NCBI GenBank assembly: GCA_018224345.1
Contig: JAGTUW010000080.1
Location: 1 to 28,299, forward strand
Source of the DNA: Bacteroidota bacterium
GTDB taxonomy: Bacteria; Bacteroidota; Ignavibacteria; SZUA-365
Direction of reading: 5' to 3'
Length of the DNA stretch: 28,299 bases
Position 1 is the first letter of the stretch. Every line of letters starts with the position of its first letter. A model generated the notes under the pieces. The model saw nothing but the letters and a program-made list of their open reading frames with translations. It was not told the origin of the DNA and did no database searches. This document shows, piece after piece, positions 9,936-18,040 of this stretch. The position numbers and the translations under genes were made by a program.

Positions 9936-12356
9936 ATGCGTCATCCGTGGCGCAGTGTCGCACTGTTACCGGCGATGCGTATCTTTCTGCTTCTCGCTAC
10001 CGGCGTCTTCCTTCAATGGCATGTGCCTTGTGAACAGTCCGTCCTGCATACCGTCACATTCCTCAGCTTTTCGCTTGCTCTGATCCTGCTGCTTGTCGGA
10101 CGACGCCATGCATTCCTCACCCTGCCGCGTGATATTGCCCTCGCGGTCCTTCTCGTCTTCTGCGGTATGCTGCGCTGCGATATGGCGCTCCATGCCTTCC
10201 CGGTCGATCTTCTCACCTTCGCGGATCTGAAGCAGAAAATTCGCGTGCGTGGAATCGTGGCATCACATCCACGAATCGCAACCGACAGACAGCGGTTCAT
10301 GATCAATGCCACGCAGGTGATGCATGCTGGTCGCGTGTATGACACCAAAGGACGGGTAATGCTCTCCTACAGTCGCAGCCAGTACGTGGATGAGGATACA
10401 CTGCTTCCGCTGCAGATCGGTGATGTGATCGAAACACGTTGTCGTCTGCGTGTGCCCCGTACCCCGCGTACACCACACGGCTTCGATGCACGAAGCTGGC
10501 TTCTTCAGGAAGGAGCACTGCTCCAGGCCTCGGTCTCCAGGGGATCGGACCTCCACGTGCTTACCTCGGACGATGCGGACTGGTGGACATCGCTGATTGC
10601 GGAATTGCGCAAGGAAATGCGGCGTGCGATCGCTGCTCTGTATCAACCTGATCATGCCGCTGTCATGAACGGCCTGCTGCTCGGCGATCGTGGGGGGATT
10701 GATGCCGATACTCTCGAGGATTTCCGGCGTGCCGGGATCATGCATATTCTCGCGGTATCGGGACTGCATGCGGGCATCGTCCTCGCCCTGGTATTCGTCC
10801 CGCTCGAACGTCTCCGCTTTTCGTTGCGTGCTGCGGCGGCTCTCGCGGTTCTCTGGCTGTTCGCTGCGATCACGGGTTTTGCCGCGCCTGTAACACGCGC
10901 CTCGGTCATGGCAACGCTCCTGCTCGGCGGTGTGCTGCTGCAACGTCCCGGCAGCAGCATAAACGCCCTGTCCGTCGCAGGTGTGATCATCATCGTCGCC
11001 AGTCCTCTTGCCCTGCTCGGACTCAGCTTTCAGCTCTCGTTCGGGGCGGTCCTCGGCATACTTCTTTTTCACGACAGAATACATAATTCCCTGAATCAAC
11101 TTCTTCCGAAAAAAATTCAGGGAACGACGTCTGATGTCCTCTGTTCGCTGCTTTCACTTACAATCGCCGCACAGGCACTCACTCTGCCTCTCCTCGCCGG
11201 CAGCTTCGGACAGATCAGCATTGCCGGGCTGGTCACCAATCTCGTAGCCGTACCTCTGGTATTTGTCGTGGTCAATTGTGGGCTGCTCTCCGTGCTGATC
11301 CTCCCGCTGTTTCATGCGGCCGCTACGCTTCTCGCGGAAACAGCGAGCGGGGCACTCGACCTGATACTGGGTGTTTCCGGGCTGCTCGCCGGTCTGACAT
11401 GGGGCGTAATTGATATTCCTGCATTTCCCTTCATCGCCGGGATTCTGTATGTTGCCTGTATAGTGTACCTATCCGCAACACCCGGCCGTATGCGACAGAA
11501 ACTTATCCTGCTCTCCATATTTCTGCTCGCCGTCATCGTCACTGCTGCCACGCTCTTTCCCGCATCACCTCCACGTCTGCGCGTGACCTTCTTTGATGTC
11601 GGACAAGGGGATGCTATTCTGGTGGAAATGCCCGGAAGTGACCCCTGGCTCATCGACACCGGCCCCGGGAATAGCCGTGGAAACAGCGGGACACAGGTAA
11701 TACTCCCCCATCTGCGCGCAAGCGGTATTCACCGCCTGCGTGCCCTGGTCATCACTCATCCCGATAACGACCACCGGGGAGGCGCTTCGGCAGTGCTGGC
11801 GGGCGTACGTGTCGACAGCGCATATATAAGCTGCAATTGGCCGGACGACGGCGAAGTGGGTAAACTCTTACGGCTGATGAAACAACGGACTCGCGGTGTA
11901 CGCACGCTCCATGCAGGAGATCATTTCGCATTTGGTGATCACGCGCGATTTTATGTCCTGTCACCACCAGCCGGGGAGGACTGTACTCCGTCCAATGGAA
12001 ACTCCACCGTCTTGCTGCTCATCTATGGCGAAACACGTTTTCTATTTACCGGTGACGCAGAAACCGCAGCGGAGCGATCAATGATCGCACAATACGATAC
12101 ATTACTGCGTGCCGACGTCCTGAAGGTCGGCCATCACGGCAGTACGACAAGTACGAGCCCGGGCTTTGCGGTCAAAGTGAAACCGAAACATGCGGTGATC
12201 ATGGCAGGCCGGAATAATCAGTTCAACCATCCGCGCCAGGAAATTCTCAATCGCCTGCGACTTGTGGGTGCGGACGTTCACCGCACAGATCTGGAAGGGA
12301 CGATTATCTTTGAATCCGACGGGGTTCGTGTCGATAAACTGCAATGGACACGGTAG
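9936..12356 (+). CDS. comEC: ComEC/Rec2 DNA internalisation channel
   Basis: Inner-membrane protein for uptake of single-stranded DNA in natural transformation. The 806 residues show the full architecture: N-terminal membrane helices, a DUF4131-type soluble OB-like region (about 85-210), the multi-helix Competence domain (about 235-510; it begins with GLLLGDRGGID and includes ILAVSGLHAGIVLAL), and a C-terminal metallo-beta-lactamase-like domain. The latter has FFDVGQGDAILVE near 551, THPDNDH near 607 and HHGSTTSTSPG near 731, so the metal motif is intact. The length is close to B. subtilis ComEC. The start has AGGGAGA eight bases upstream. It ends six bases from the convergent truA gene. No other competence gene is in the window. 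Confidence 0.96.
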   Translation: MRHPWRSVALLPAMRIFLLLATGVFLQWHVPCEQSVLHTVTFLSFSLALILLLVGRRHAFLTLPRDIALAVLLVFCGMLRCDMALHAFPVDLLTFADLKQKIRVRGIVASHPRIATDRQRFMINATQVMHAGRVYDTKGRVMLSYSRSQYVDEDTLLPLQIGDVIETRCRLRVPRTPRTPHGFDARSWLLQEGALLQASVSRGSDLHVLTSDDADWWTSLIAELRKEMRRAIAALYQPDHAAVMNGLLLGDRGGIDADTLEDFRRAGIMHILAVSGLHAGIVLALVFVPLERLRFSLRAAAALAVLWLFAAITGFAAPVTRASVMATLLLGGVLLQRPGSSINALSVAGVIIIVASPLALLGLSFQLSFGAVLGILLFHDRIHNSLNQLLPKKIQGTTSDVLCSLLSLTIAAQALTLPLLAGSFGQISIAGLVTNLVAVPLVFVVVNCGLLSVLILPLFHAAATLLAETASGALDLILGVSGLLAGLTWGVIDIPAFPFIAGILYVACIVYLSATPGRMRQKLILLSIFLLAVIVTAATLFPASPPRLRVTFFDVGQGDAILVEMPGSDPWLIDTGPGNSRGNSGTQVILPHLRASGIHRLRALVITHPDNDHRGGASAVLAGVRVDSAYISCNWPDDGEVGKLLRLMKQRTRGVRTLHAGDHFAFGDHARFYVLSPPAGEDCTPSNGNSTVLLLIYGETRFLFTGDAETAAERSMIAQYDTLLRADVLKVGHHGSTTSTSPGFAVKVKPKHAVIMAGRNNQFNHPRQEILNRLRLVGADVHRTDLEGTIIFESDGVRVDKLQWTR

Positions 12357-12362
12357 CAGACA

Positions 12363-13175
12363 TTACTCCTCCATCTCCCTCGCCATGCGCAGCTCATCCA
12401 TGATCGCTCGCACGACTTCGTACTCGGCAGCATCGTAACGCACCGCGGTGAGCACCAGCCCATGTGCCGGAGCGAGCATTGGGGCGCGTGCGCGATCCCG
12501 CGAAGCAAGTAATGACACAAATTCATCAGGCGTCATCCGGTGACGCCCTGCATGCACGAGGCCGCCGACCAGTGCACGCACCATCCCCTGCAGAAAGCGA
12601 TTGGCCGTAATATGAAATCGACTCAGTTGCTCATGATGCTCCCATGCTGCGTCGAACACATGGCAATAATGATGCGCAATGTCCGGCGCTCGTTTTGAAA
12701 ATGCAGTGAAATCGTGTGTTCCACGAAGTACGGAAACCGCTTCGCGTATGGCATCATGGTCCAGATCGGCGTACAGTATCCATTGATGACGACGATACAG
12801 TGAAATGCGCTGATGAACGATGGTGTAGACATAAGAACGTGAGCTGGCAGAAAAGCGCGAATGGAAATCCGCTTCCGCTTCCCCGACCTCCCGGACGGTG
12901 ATGTCCGTAGGACATTCCGCATTGAGTGCACGCATCATCGTAGCTGCATCCATACGGCAGGAAAGGTCGAAATGTGCTACCTGCCCTGTCGCATGCACCC
13001 CGGCGTCTGTTCGACCGGCGCCATGGACACGTACCTGCCGCTGGAACAATCGATGCAGCGCCGCCTCCATTTCGCCCTGTACCGATCGGCCGTTTCGCTG
13101 TATCTGCCAACCGATAAAGTCCGTCCCATCGTATTCAACGACGAGTCGGAAGCGTTGTTGTTGCAGTGCTGTCAT
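12363..13175 (-). CDS. truA: tRNA pseudouridine(38-40) synthase TruA
   Basis: Converts uridines 38-40 in the anticodon stem-loop to pseudouridine. The product of 270 residues fits the family. The catalytic motif GRTDAGVHATGQ begins near residue 54 with the nucleophile Asp57, and other TruA hallmarks follow, including FHSRFSASSRSYVY and FLQGMVRALVGGLV. The ATG at 13175 overlaps the glnE stop as ATGA, and the translated sequence from here (MTALQQQRFRLVVEYDG) aligns with normal TruA N-termini. The open frame extends ten codons further upstream, but that part lies inside glnE. It is the last gene of the four-gene minus-strand operon. Confidence 0.96.
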   Translation of the reverse strand: MTALQQQRFRLVVEYDGTDFIGWQIQRNGRSVQGEMEAALHRLFQRQVRVHGAGRTDAGVHATGQVAHFDLSCRMDAATMMRALNAECPTDITVREVGEAEADFHSRFSASSRSYVYTIVHQRISLYRRHQWILYADLDHDAIREAVSVLRGTHDFTAFSKRAPDIAHHYCHVFDAAWEHHEQLSRFHITANRFLQGMVRALVGGLVHAGRHRMTPDEFVSLLASRDRARAPMLAPAHGLVLTAVRYDAAEYEVVRAIMDELRMAREMEE

Positions 13176-16168
13176 GGATTGGAACCCGCACGTTGGGAAG
13201 CACACATGGAAGATACGGTCTCGAACACAAAATCAAAATCAATTCTTGCCTGCCTCATTTCCATGGACAGCTCTTCGGTCAATCCCTCAGACCCCTCGAT
13301 TCCCATGACAGCTGCGAGACGATGGGATCGTTCTTTCTCGGGCGGAAGATGATTCGACGGCGTATCCAGGAGCAGTCGAAGAAACAGCTGCAGCAATCGC
13401 AGACGACAGTGATGATGGCGCAATCTTGTGACCGCGTCAGAAAGCGAGGGGAACAACCGCGCCGCCTGACTCAGTGCCGGAGAGGTTCCTCCCGCCGGCA
13501 GCGCAGCAGCATGGAGTTGTAGAACCTGGGCGGCGAATTCTGCATCGATGAGTCCACCCGGAGCGCGCTTGATGTCGATACGCGATGCCTGGCGAGTCAT
13601 ACCATCCGCTTCCATTCTCAGGCGCATCGCCCGAATCTCAGCAAGATCGTCCGCCGTCAGTGTCCTGGTCATGCGCTGCGCATGAATCGCTTTACTGATG
13701 CGTGCCATCAGGCCTGCGTCACCCGCAACGAGCCGTGAGCGAAGCAGGGACTGGCGCTCCCACAGTGAGGCACGCTCCTGAAAATACCGTTGCCATGCGG
13801 TGATACTGACGGCCAGCGGGGCACTGCGGCCTTCAGGACGCAGCCGGGTATCACATTCGAAGAGTGGCGGAACACGGTCACCGCGCATTTCGCGAATAAC
13901 CGCACGCCCATACTTCTGCGCGCGCTCATGATCGGCGTCATCGTTCGTATCGTACAGAAAGATGACATCGAGATCGCTGCCTGGAATAAGTTCCGCACTG
14001 CCATATTTTCCGAGCGCCAGCACTGCGAAGGGAAAGGAAGCATCATGAAGACGCAGTAACGTGCGTCGCAATACAGTGTCCGCGATCTCACTGATGGCAC
14101 GGCCAAATGCATCGATATCGCTGTCCCCAAGTATCAGTGTAGCCAAGGCGGAGACGAAGCTGACATCATACAACCGTGCATCATTCAGATGCTGTTCATC
14201 CCAGCCACTGAACACCAATTCCAGAAGGAGCGGGTCACGCTCGAGACGCCGTAATGCCACAGGAGCACACGCCGCCAGGTGAAGCAGGAACTGGCGGGTT
14301 TGCTGGTGTTCGATGTAGGACAGTGCACCTGCCGGTGCAGCCGAGTAGGTGAACTGTTCGATTCCCGCCAATGCCTCCACGGGCAAGGGCGTGGCGGAGG
14401 CATCGGCCAGCAATGCCGGGAGCAAGGTATCCATGCGCCGCCGATCATTGCTGCTGCGACGGGCATCCTCCCGCCCGTCAACCAAATCGCGCAGGATGGT
14501 CCGCAGACGCGGATCATCGGTCGGGATGGGAGAGGAAGGTTGCACCTCTCCGCGATTGTCGTCAGTTTCGGCTGCGAGAATGCCGTCGCAGATACGTTCG
14601 ACAGATGAGCGTGTGCGACGCAATCGCCGGTGAAACATGGCGTGTGTCTCAAAACCGAGTGTGCGGGACACACGCAGCATCCCTGTATCATTGCCGGGCA
14701 GTGTATGCGTCTGTTCAAACTGCTCGAGCTGCAGCGCGTGCTCAACGCGACGAAGAAACACATAGGCGTCGCGAAGCAACGCTTCCTCTTCCGGTTGCAG
14801 CAATCCCCTCGCGGCGCAGGCGGAGATGGACTCGAGTGTCGATGGTGTACGCAGGGACACCAGCTGCGCATGTACCATTTGTATTGCCTGGAGGCTGAAT
14901 TCAATGTGTCGAATCCCACCGCGCATGTGTTTGACATTGCGTTCGTCATGCCAACGCCCGGAAAGGCGCGTATGGATATTGACAAGCAACTCCGAAGGAA
15001 GTCTCCTTGTCCCACGGGGATACACGAACGGTTCGAGACGACGCAGCAACATCTCACCCAGGATACGGTCGCCGGCACAGGTGCGCGACCGCAGCAGCAT
15101 CTGGCGCTCCCACAACGCCCCCCGACGTTCATAATACGTCACGGTGGCGTCCAGCGACAACGCAGGCGCGCCGGCGGCACCGTCAGGCCGCAGGCGCAGA
15201 TCCGTCCGGTACAGCATGCCCTCGCTGCTGCTCCCGGTAAGCAGCCGCAGCAGCTCCTTGACTATGGTGACCGCATCATCAGACACCACTGTATCGGGCG
15301 GTGCCAGCTGGGCAGCATCCTCCGCTTCGTCCGCAATTGCACGGCGATCAGCCGGTTCACATCTTGCATCTGCTTCCCTATGTGTCTCCACTGCCGGCAT
15401 GCGATCGTACACAAACATGATATCGATGTCGGAGCTGTAATTGAGTTCTCTGCCTCCCAGTTTGCCAAGTGCGATCACTGCTATACGGGCAGCCGGAGGC
15501 CGACCACGCCGTTGGCCGTGCAGTGTCACAGCCTCATCCAGAGCGCAGACCAGGACGGCATCCGCCAGGTCGCTCAACTCCCGGACAACAACGGTAAGGG
15601 GCTTTTTCTGCAGAATGTCTGCGGAGGCAATACGAAGCAACTGTCTTCGCTGATACCTGCGCAGGGCATTCATCCGGAGCTCGGAGCGATCGAAACGTAC
15701 CAATGCCGAACGTGCCCCGGCCAATATCTCCGTATCTGAAGGTGCCTGCTCAAGGACGTCGGTCGCCAGCAGCCAGCGAAACAGGCCTGCGTCACGCACC
15801 AGGGCATCGGCCAGCCAGAGAGAGGAGGAGCTCAACAAGAGGAAATCTGTCAGCAGGCGCGGCGTGCGGAGAATATGTTCGAGTATGCGTGCGGGACTCA
15901 GCGATGCCTCGAGGAAACGGTGGAGATGGACCAGGGCGCGTTCCGGCAGCGGGACCTGCTGCAAGGCCTGTTCCAGGCGCGTTTCAAGCGTCAGTGCGGC
16001 GCGATCGATCGTCTGTGCGGCACGGACGAGTATATCACGATACAAGCGCACACAACGATCTTCGTCCTCACAGCGTGCAAGAATGCTGTCAGCAGGCCGC
16101 GCTTCCTTCAACCGTGCGAGAAGGCGTTTTTCCGTATGGGATGGCTGAATCACGTAGGTAAGATACAA
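13172..16168 (-). CDS. glnE: bifunctional glutamine synthetase adenylyltransferase / deadenylase
   Basis: Controls glutamine synthetase by adding or removing AMP on a Tyr, in response to PII. Two nucleotidyltransferase domains are visible. The first (adenylyl-removing type) has GKLGGRELNYSSDIDI near 240 with LRLRPDG downstream. The second (adenylyl-transferring type) has GKYGSAELIPGSDLDV near 720 with TRLRPEG. All Asp pairs are present. The length (998) is slightly above the roughly 950 of E. coli, partly from an acidic insert after the first active site. The start is unsettled: the frame is open back to the stop of the preceding gene with no ATG. TTG at 16168 and GTG at 16153 are candidates, and neither has a Shine-Dalgarno. 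The GTG overlaps the stop of a 20-aa mini-ORF (GTGA), which may couple translation. The truA start overlaps its end. Confidence 0.93.
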   Translation of the reverse strand: MYLTYVIQPSHTEKRLLARLKEARPADSILARCEDEDRCVRLYRDILVRAAQTIDRAALTLETRLEQALQQVPLPERALVHLHRFLEASLSPARILEHILRTPRLLTDFLLLSSSSLWLADALVRDAGLFRWLLATDVLEQAPSDTEILAGARSALVRFDRSELRMNALRRYQRRQLLRIASADILQKKPLTVVVRELSDLADAVLVCALDEAVTLHGQRRGRPPAARIAVIALGKLGGRELNYSSDIDIMFVYDRMPAVETHREADARCEPADRRAIADEAEDAAQLAPPDTVVSDDAVTIVKELLRLLTGSSSEGMLYRTDLRLRPDGAAGAPALSLDATVTYYERRGALWERQMLLRSRTCAGDRILGEMLLRRLEPFVYPRGTRRLPSELLVNIHTRLSGRWHDERNVKHMRGGIRHIEFSLQAIQMVHAQLVSLRTPSTLESISACAARGLLQPEEEALLRDAYVFLRRVEHALQLEQFEQTHTLPGNDTGMLRVSRTLGFETHAMFHRRLRRTRSSVERICDGILAAETDDNRGEVQPSSPIPTDDPRLRTILRDLVDGREDARRSSNDRRRMDTLLPALLADASATPLPVEALAGIEQFTYSAAPAGALSYIEHQQTRQFLLHLAACAPVALRRLERDPLLLELVFSGWDEQHLNDARLYDVSFVSALATLILGDSDIDAFGRAISEIADTVLRRTLLRLHDASFPFAVLALGKYGSAELIPGSDLDVIFLYDTNDDADHERAQKYGRAVIREMRGDRVPPLFECDTRLRPEGRSAPLAVSITAWQRYFQERASLWERQSLLRSRLVAGDAGLMARISKAIHAQRMTRTLTADDLAEIRAMRLRMEADGMTRQASRIDIKRAPGGLIDAEFAAQVLQLHAAALPAGGTSPALSQAARLFPSLSDAVTRLRHHHCRLRLLQLFLRLLLDTPSNHLPPEKERSHRLAAVMGIEGSEGLTEELSMEMRQARIDFDFVFETVSSMCASQRAGSNP

Positions 16169-16237
16169 GAAAGCGTGGATGTTGGCGAACGAGGGTTCAT
16201 GGAAGATTTCATTCCATTGACATTTCCGGGCTCTCCC
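16150..16237 (-). other. candidate translated leader: two overlapping mini-ORFs before glnE
   Basis: On the minus strand GGGAGA (16237-16232) lies eight bases before ATG at 16223, which opens the four-residue ORF MSME. Its TGA overlaps the ATG at 16212 (ATGA) of a 20-codon ORF beginning MKSSMNPRSP, whose TGA in turn overlaps the possible GTG start of glnE at 16153 (GTGA). This would feed ribosomes into a gene that lacks its own binding site. The pattern is seen directly; its function is inference. Confidence 0.3.
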
Positions 16238-16291
16238 GCTACCGGTACCGAATAGAATTGCAGCACTGCCCGGCTCCGTTCCCTGGCGGGC

Positions 16292-18037
16292 TCAGCCCTC
16301 TGTGGGAAAATCCATAATGGTTCGGAAGTCCCCCGTCTCGAATATGTACCGTGTAATATTCTCCTGAAGGCGGGTACGGTCGATACCGAGGACATGCATC
16401 CCCGCGGGTTGCCAGCCATCAAGCAATACCAGTGCTTCGGCACCGGTGGCATCCATCAGTCTGAGACGGACGAATGCTGCTTTATCGAGTTCATAACCGA
16501 GAAGGATCAAATCCTTTCCGACCGCAATCGGTGAAGCTATCCGGGGTCCAAAGACTGGCATCGAAGGCGCGGGGGGAAGCTCCGGAGCTGCGGCGAGCGG
16601 AGATTCGCGTCCGGCCGCGGCACTTTCGTTCCGGAATGCATCCAGTGCGGTAATGAGAATGTCTTCCTCTCCCACGCCGTGTGGCATCGGCCAGGCAGTC
16701 CGCAATGCGGGAAGAACTTCAAGCAGATCATCAGACCCTTCCCGTGCACCACGATGATACACTGCATACCAGGATGCGGTGTCGCCATCCGCGGCGGGCA
16801 CTGGTGGATCCCAGTGCAGGACAGCCCCCTCTGTACGCAAACGTCTCGGAGGATTCGGTCGCACGGCATCGCGCCAGGTCATGGACGGCGCGAGAGTGCG
16901 GCGTTCGAAGCGCCGGCCCAATTGGTTGCGCCGCACATGCTCATAGCGGAAAAACACCACGCCGTCGGCACCGCGATCGCGAGTCGCATCGATGTGGTCG
17001 GCAAGCCAGGGCAGCACATTCTCCTTGTACGCTGCTACACCTGCGTGAACGTGACGGCCTGCCGACTCCCGCTTCCAGTCCTCCACCAATGCCTCGAAGT
17101 CAATGTTGCTTCCCCGGCGCAGGAGCCCCCAGTAAATCTGGGGAACGACATAATCGTGATATCCTTCACGCAACCACCGACGCGAATCCTGGGAAATCGC
17201 ATTCCTCCCCTCCCAACCCCTGGCAGTCGGCAGGTTCCGGTAAATGCCGATAGGTGCAGAACCAATTTGCAATGACGGACGGATGGCCGTGCAACGCACA
17301 TACGCATCACGCACAAATGCGCTGACATTGTCGCGTCGCCAGTCGTCACGAGGTTGCCCCTTTCCGTACCGTCTGTATGTCTCTTCGTCCTTGAAACCGC
17401 GGTCTGCATAACGCACATAATCGAAATGCAATCCATCGATGGGATAATTACGGACAAGATCCTCTGCTATTTGCACGAGATAGGCTCGTGCTTCCGGTAT
17501 TCCCGGATCGATCCAGATATCATCGCCGTAGCGCTGGACCCAGTCAGGGTGCGCGCCTGTGACGTGTACCGGCACCGAGGCGGGCGCCGTTCCCCGGCTC
17601 CAGACACGATAGACATTGAACCAGGCATGCAATTCCATACCCCGCGCATGAGCTTCTTCGATCGCAAAAGCCAACGGATCCCAGCCGGGATCACGGCCGA
17701 GTGTGCCCGTCAGCTCCGAAGCCCATGGTTCGAAATTTGACCGGTACATTGCATTGCCGCGGGAACGAACCTGAAAAAAAACCGTATTGTACCGCTGTTC
17801 GGCCAGATCGTCGAGTATATCCCGCAAGGCTTGCCGCTGAGCATCAGCATTCCCACGCAATGAAGCAGCGGGCCAATCGAGCCCGAGCAGTGTCGTCAAC
17901 CACACTCCGCGCAGTTCCCGGCGCATCTCCTGAGCTTGCATGCCCGGAAACATCAGGTGACACAACAAACACAGAACTGCTATACGGAACAGCCGGCGGC
18001 ACAACGGGAACGTGGGAGAAGCGGTGCGGTGCATCAT
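16292..18037 (-). CDS. secreted GHL10 (DUF187) glycoside-hydrolase-like protein
   Basis: A 581-residue exported protein. Residues 1 to about 35 are a signal peptide (cut near MQA-Q), followed by the GHL10 TIM-barrel domain, which opens with ELRGVWLTT at 41-49 and has the family's IDGLHFDYVRYAD near 201-213, IGSAPIGIYR and VPQIYWG. A fibronectin-III-like domain follows (about 395-475). The last 75 residues resemble a FlgD-type Ig-like domain (LILLGYELDKAAFVRLRLMD, then GWQPAGMHVL), a common C-terminal module of exported FCB-group proteins. The family is related to the YddW/FenI-type proteins thought to act on cell-wall or other polysaccharides; no substrate can be assigned. The ATG is three bases after the stop of the upstream GT-C gene, without a clear Shine-Dalgarno, suggesting coupling. 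glnE follows after 123 bases. Confidence 0.88.
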   Translation of the reverse strand: MMHRTASPTFPLCRRLFRIAVLCLLCHLMFPGMQAQEMRRELRGVWLTTLLGLDWPAASLRGNADAQRQALRDILDDLAEQRYNTVFFQVRSRGNAMYRSNFEPWASELTGTLGRDPGWDPLAFAIEEAHARGMELHAWFNVYRVWSRGTAPASVPVHVTGAHPDWVQRYGDDIWIDPGIPEARAYLVQIAEDLVRNYPIDGLHFDYVRYADRGFKDEETYRRYGKGQPRDDWRRDNVSAFVRDAYVRCTAIRPSLQIGSAPIGIYRNLPTARGWEGRNAISQDSRRWLREGYHDYVVPQIYWGLLRRGSNIDFEALVEDWKRESAGRHVHAGVAAYKENVLPWLADHIDATRDRGADGVVFFRYEHVRRNQLGRRFERRTLAPSMTWRDAVRPNPPRRLRTEGAVLHWDPPVPAADGDTASWYAVYHRGAREGSDDLLEVLPALRTAWPMPHGVGEEDILITALDAFRNESAAAGRESPLAAAPELPPAPSMPVFGPRIASPIAVGKDLILLGYELDKAAFVRLRLMDATGAEALVLLDGWQPAGMHVLGIDRTRLQENITRYIFETGDFRTIMDFPTEG

Positions 18038-18040
18038 TGC

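Noticed and set aside
10263..11099. 278-codon minus-strand frame inside comEC
   Set aside because: It is antisense to the ComEC membrane domain; its composition is low in hydrophobic residues and it shows no family motif.
14630..15739. 369-codon plus-strand frame opposite glnE
   Set aside because: The opposite strand encodes continuous GlnE domains. The plus-strand product has no domain-like features and is typical of GC-rich antisense frames.
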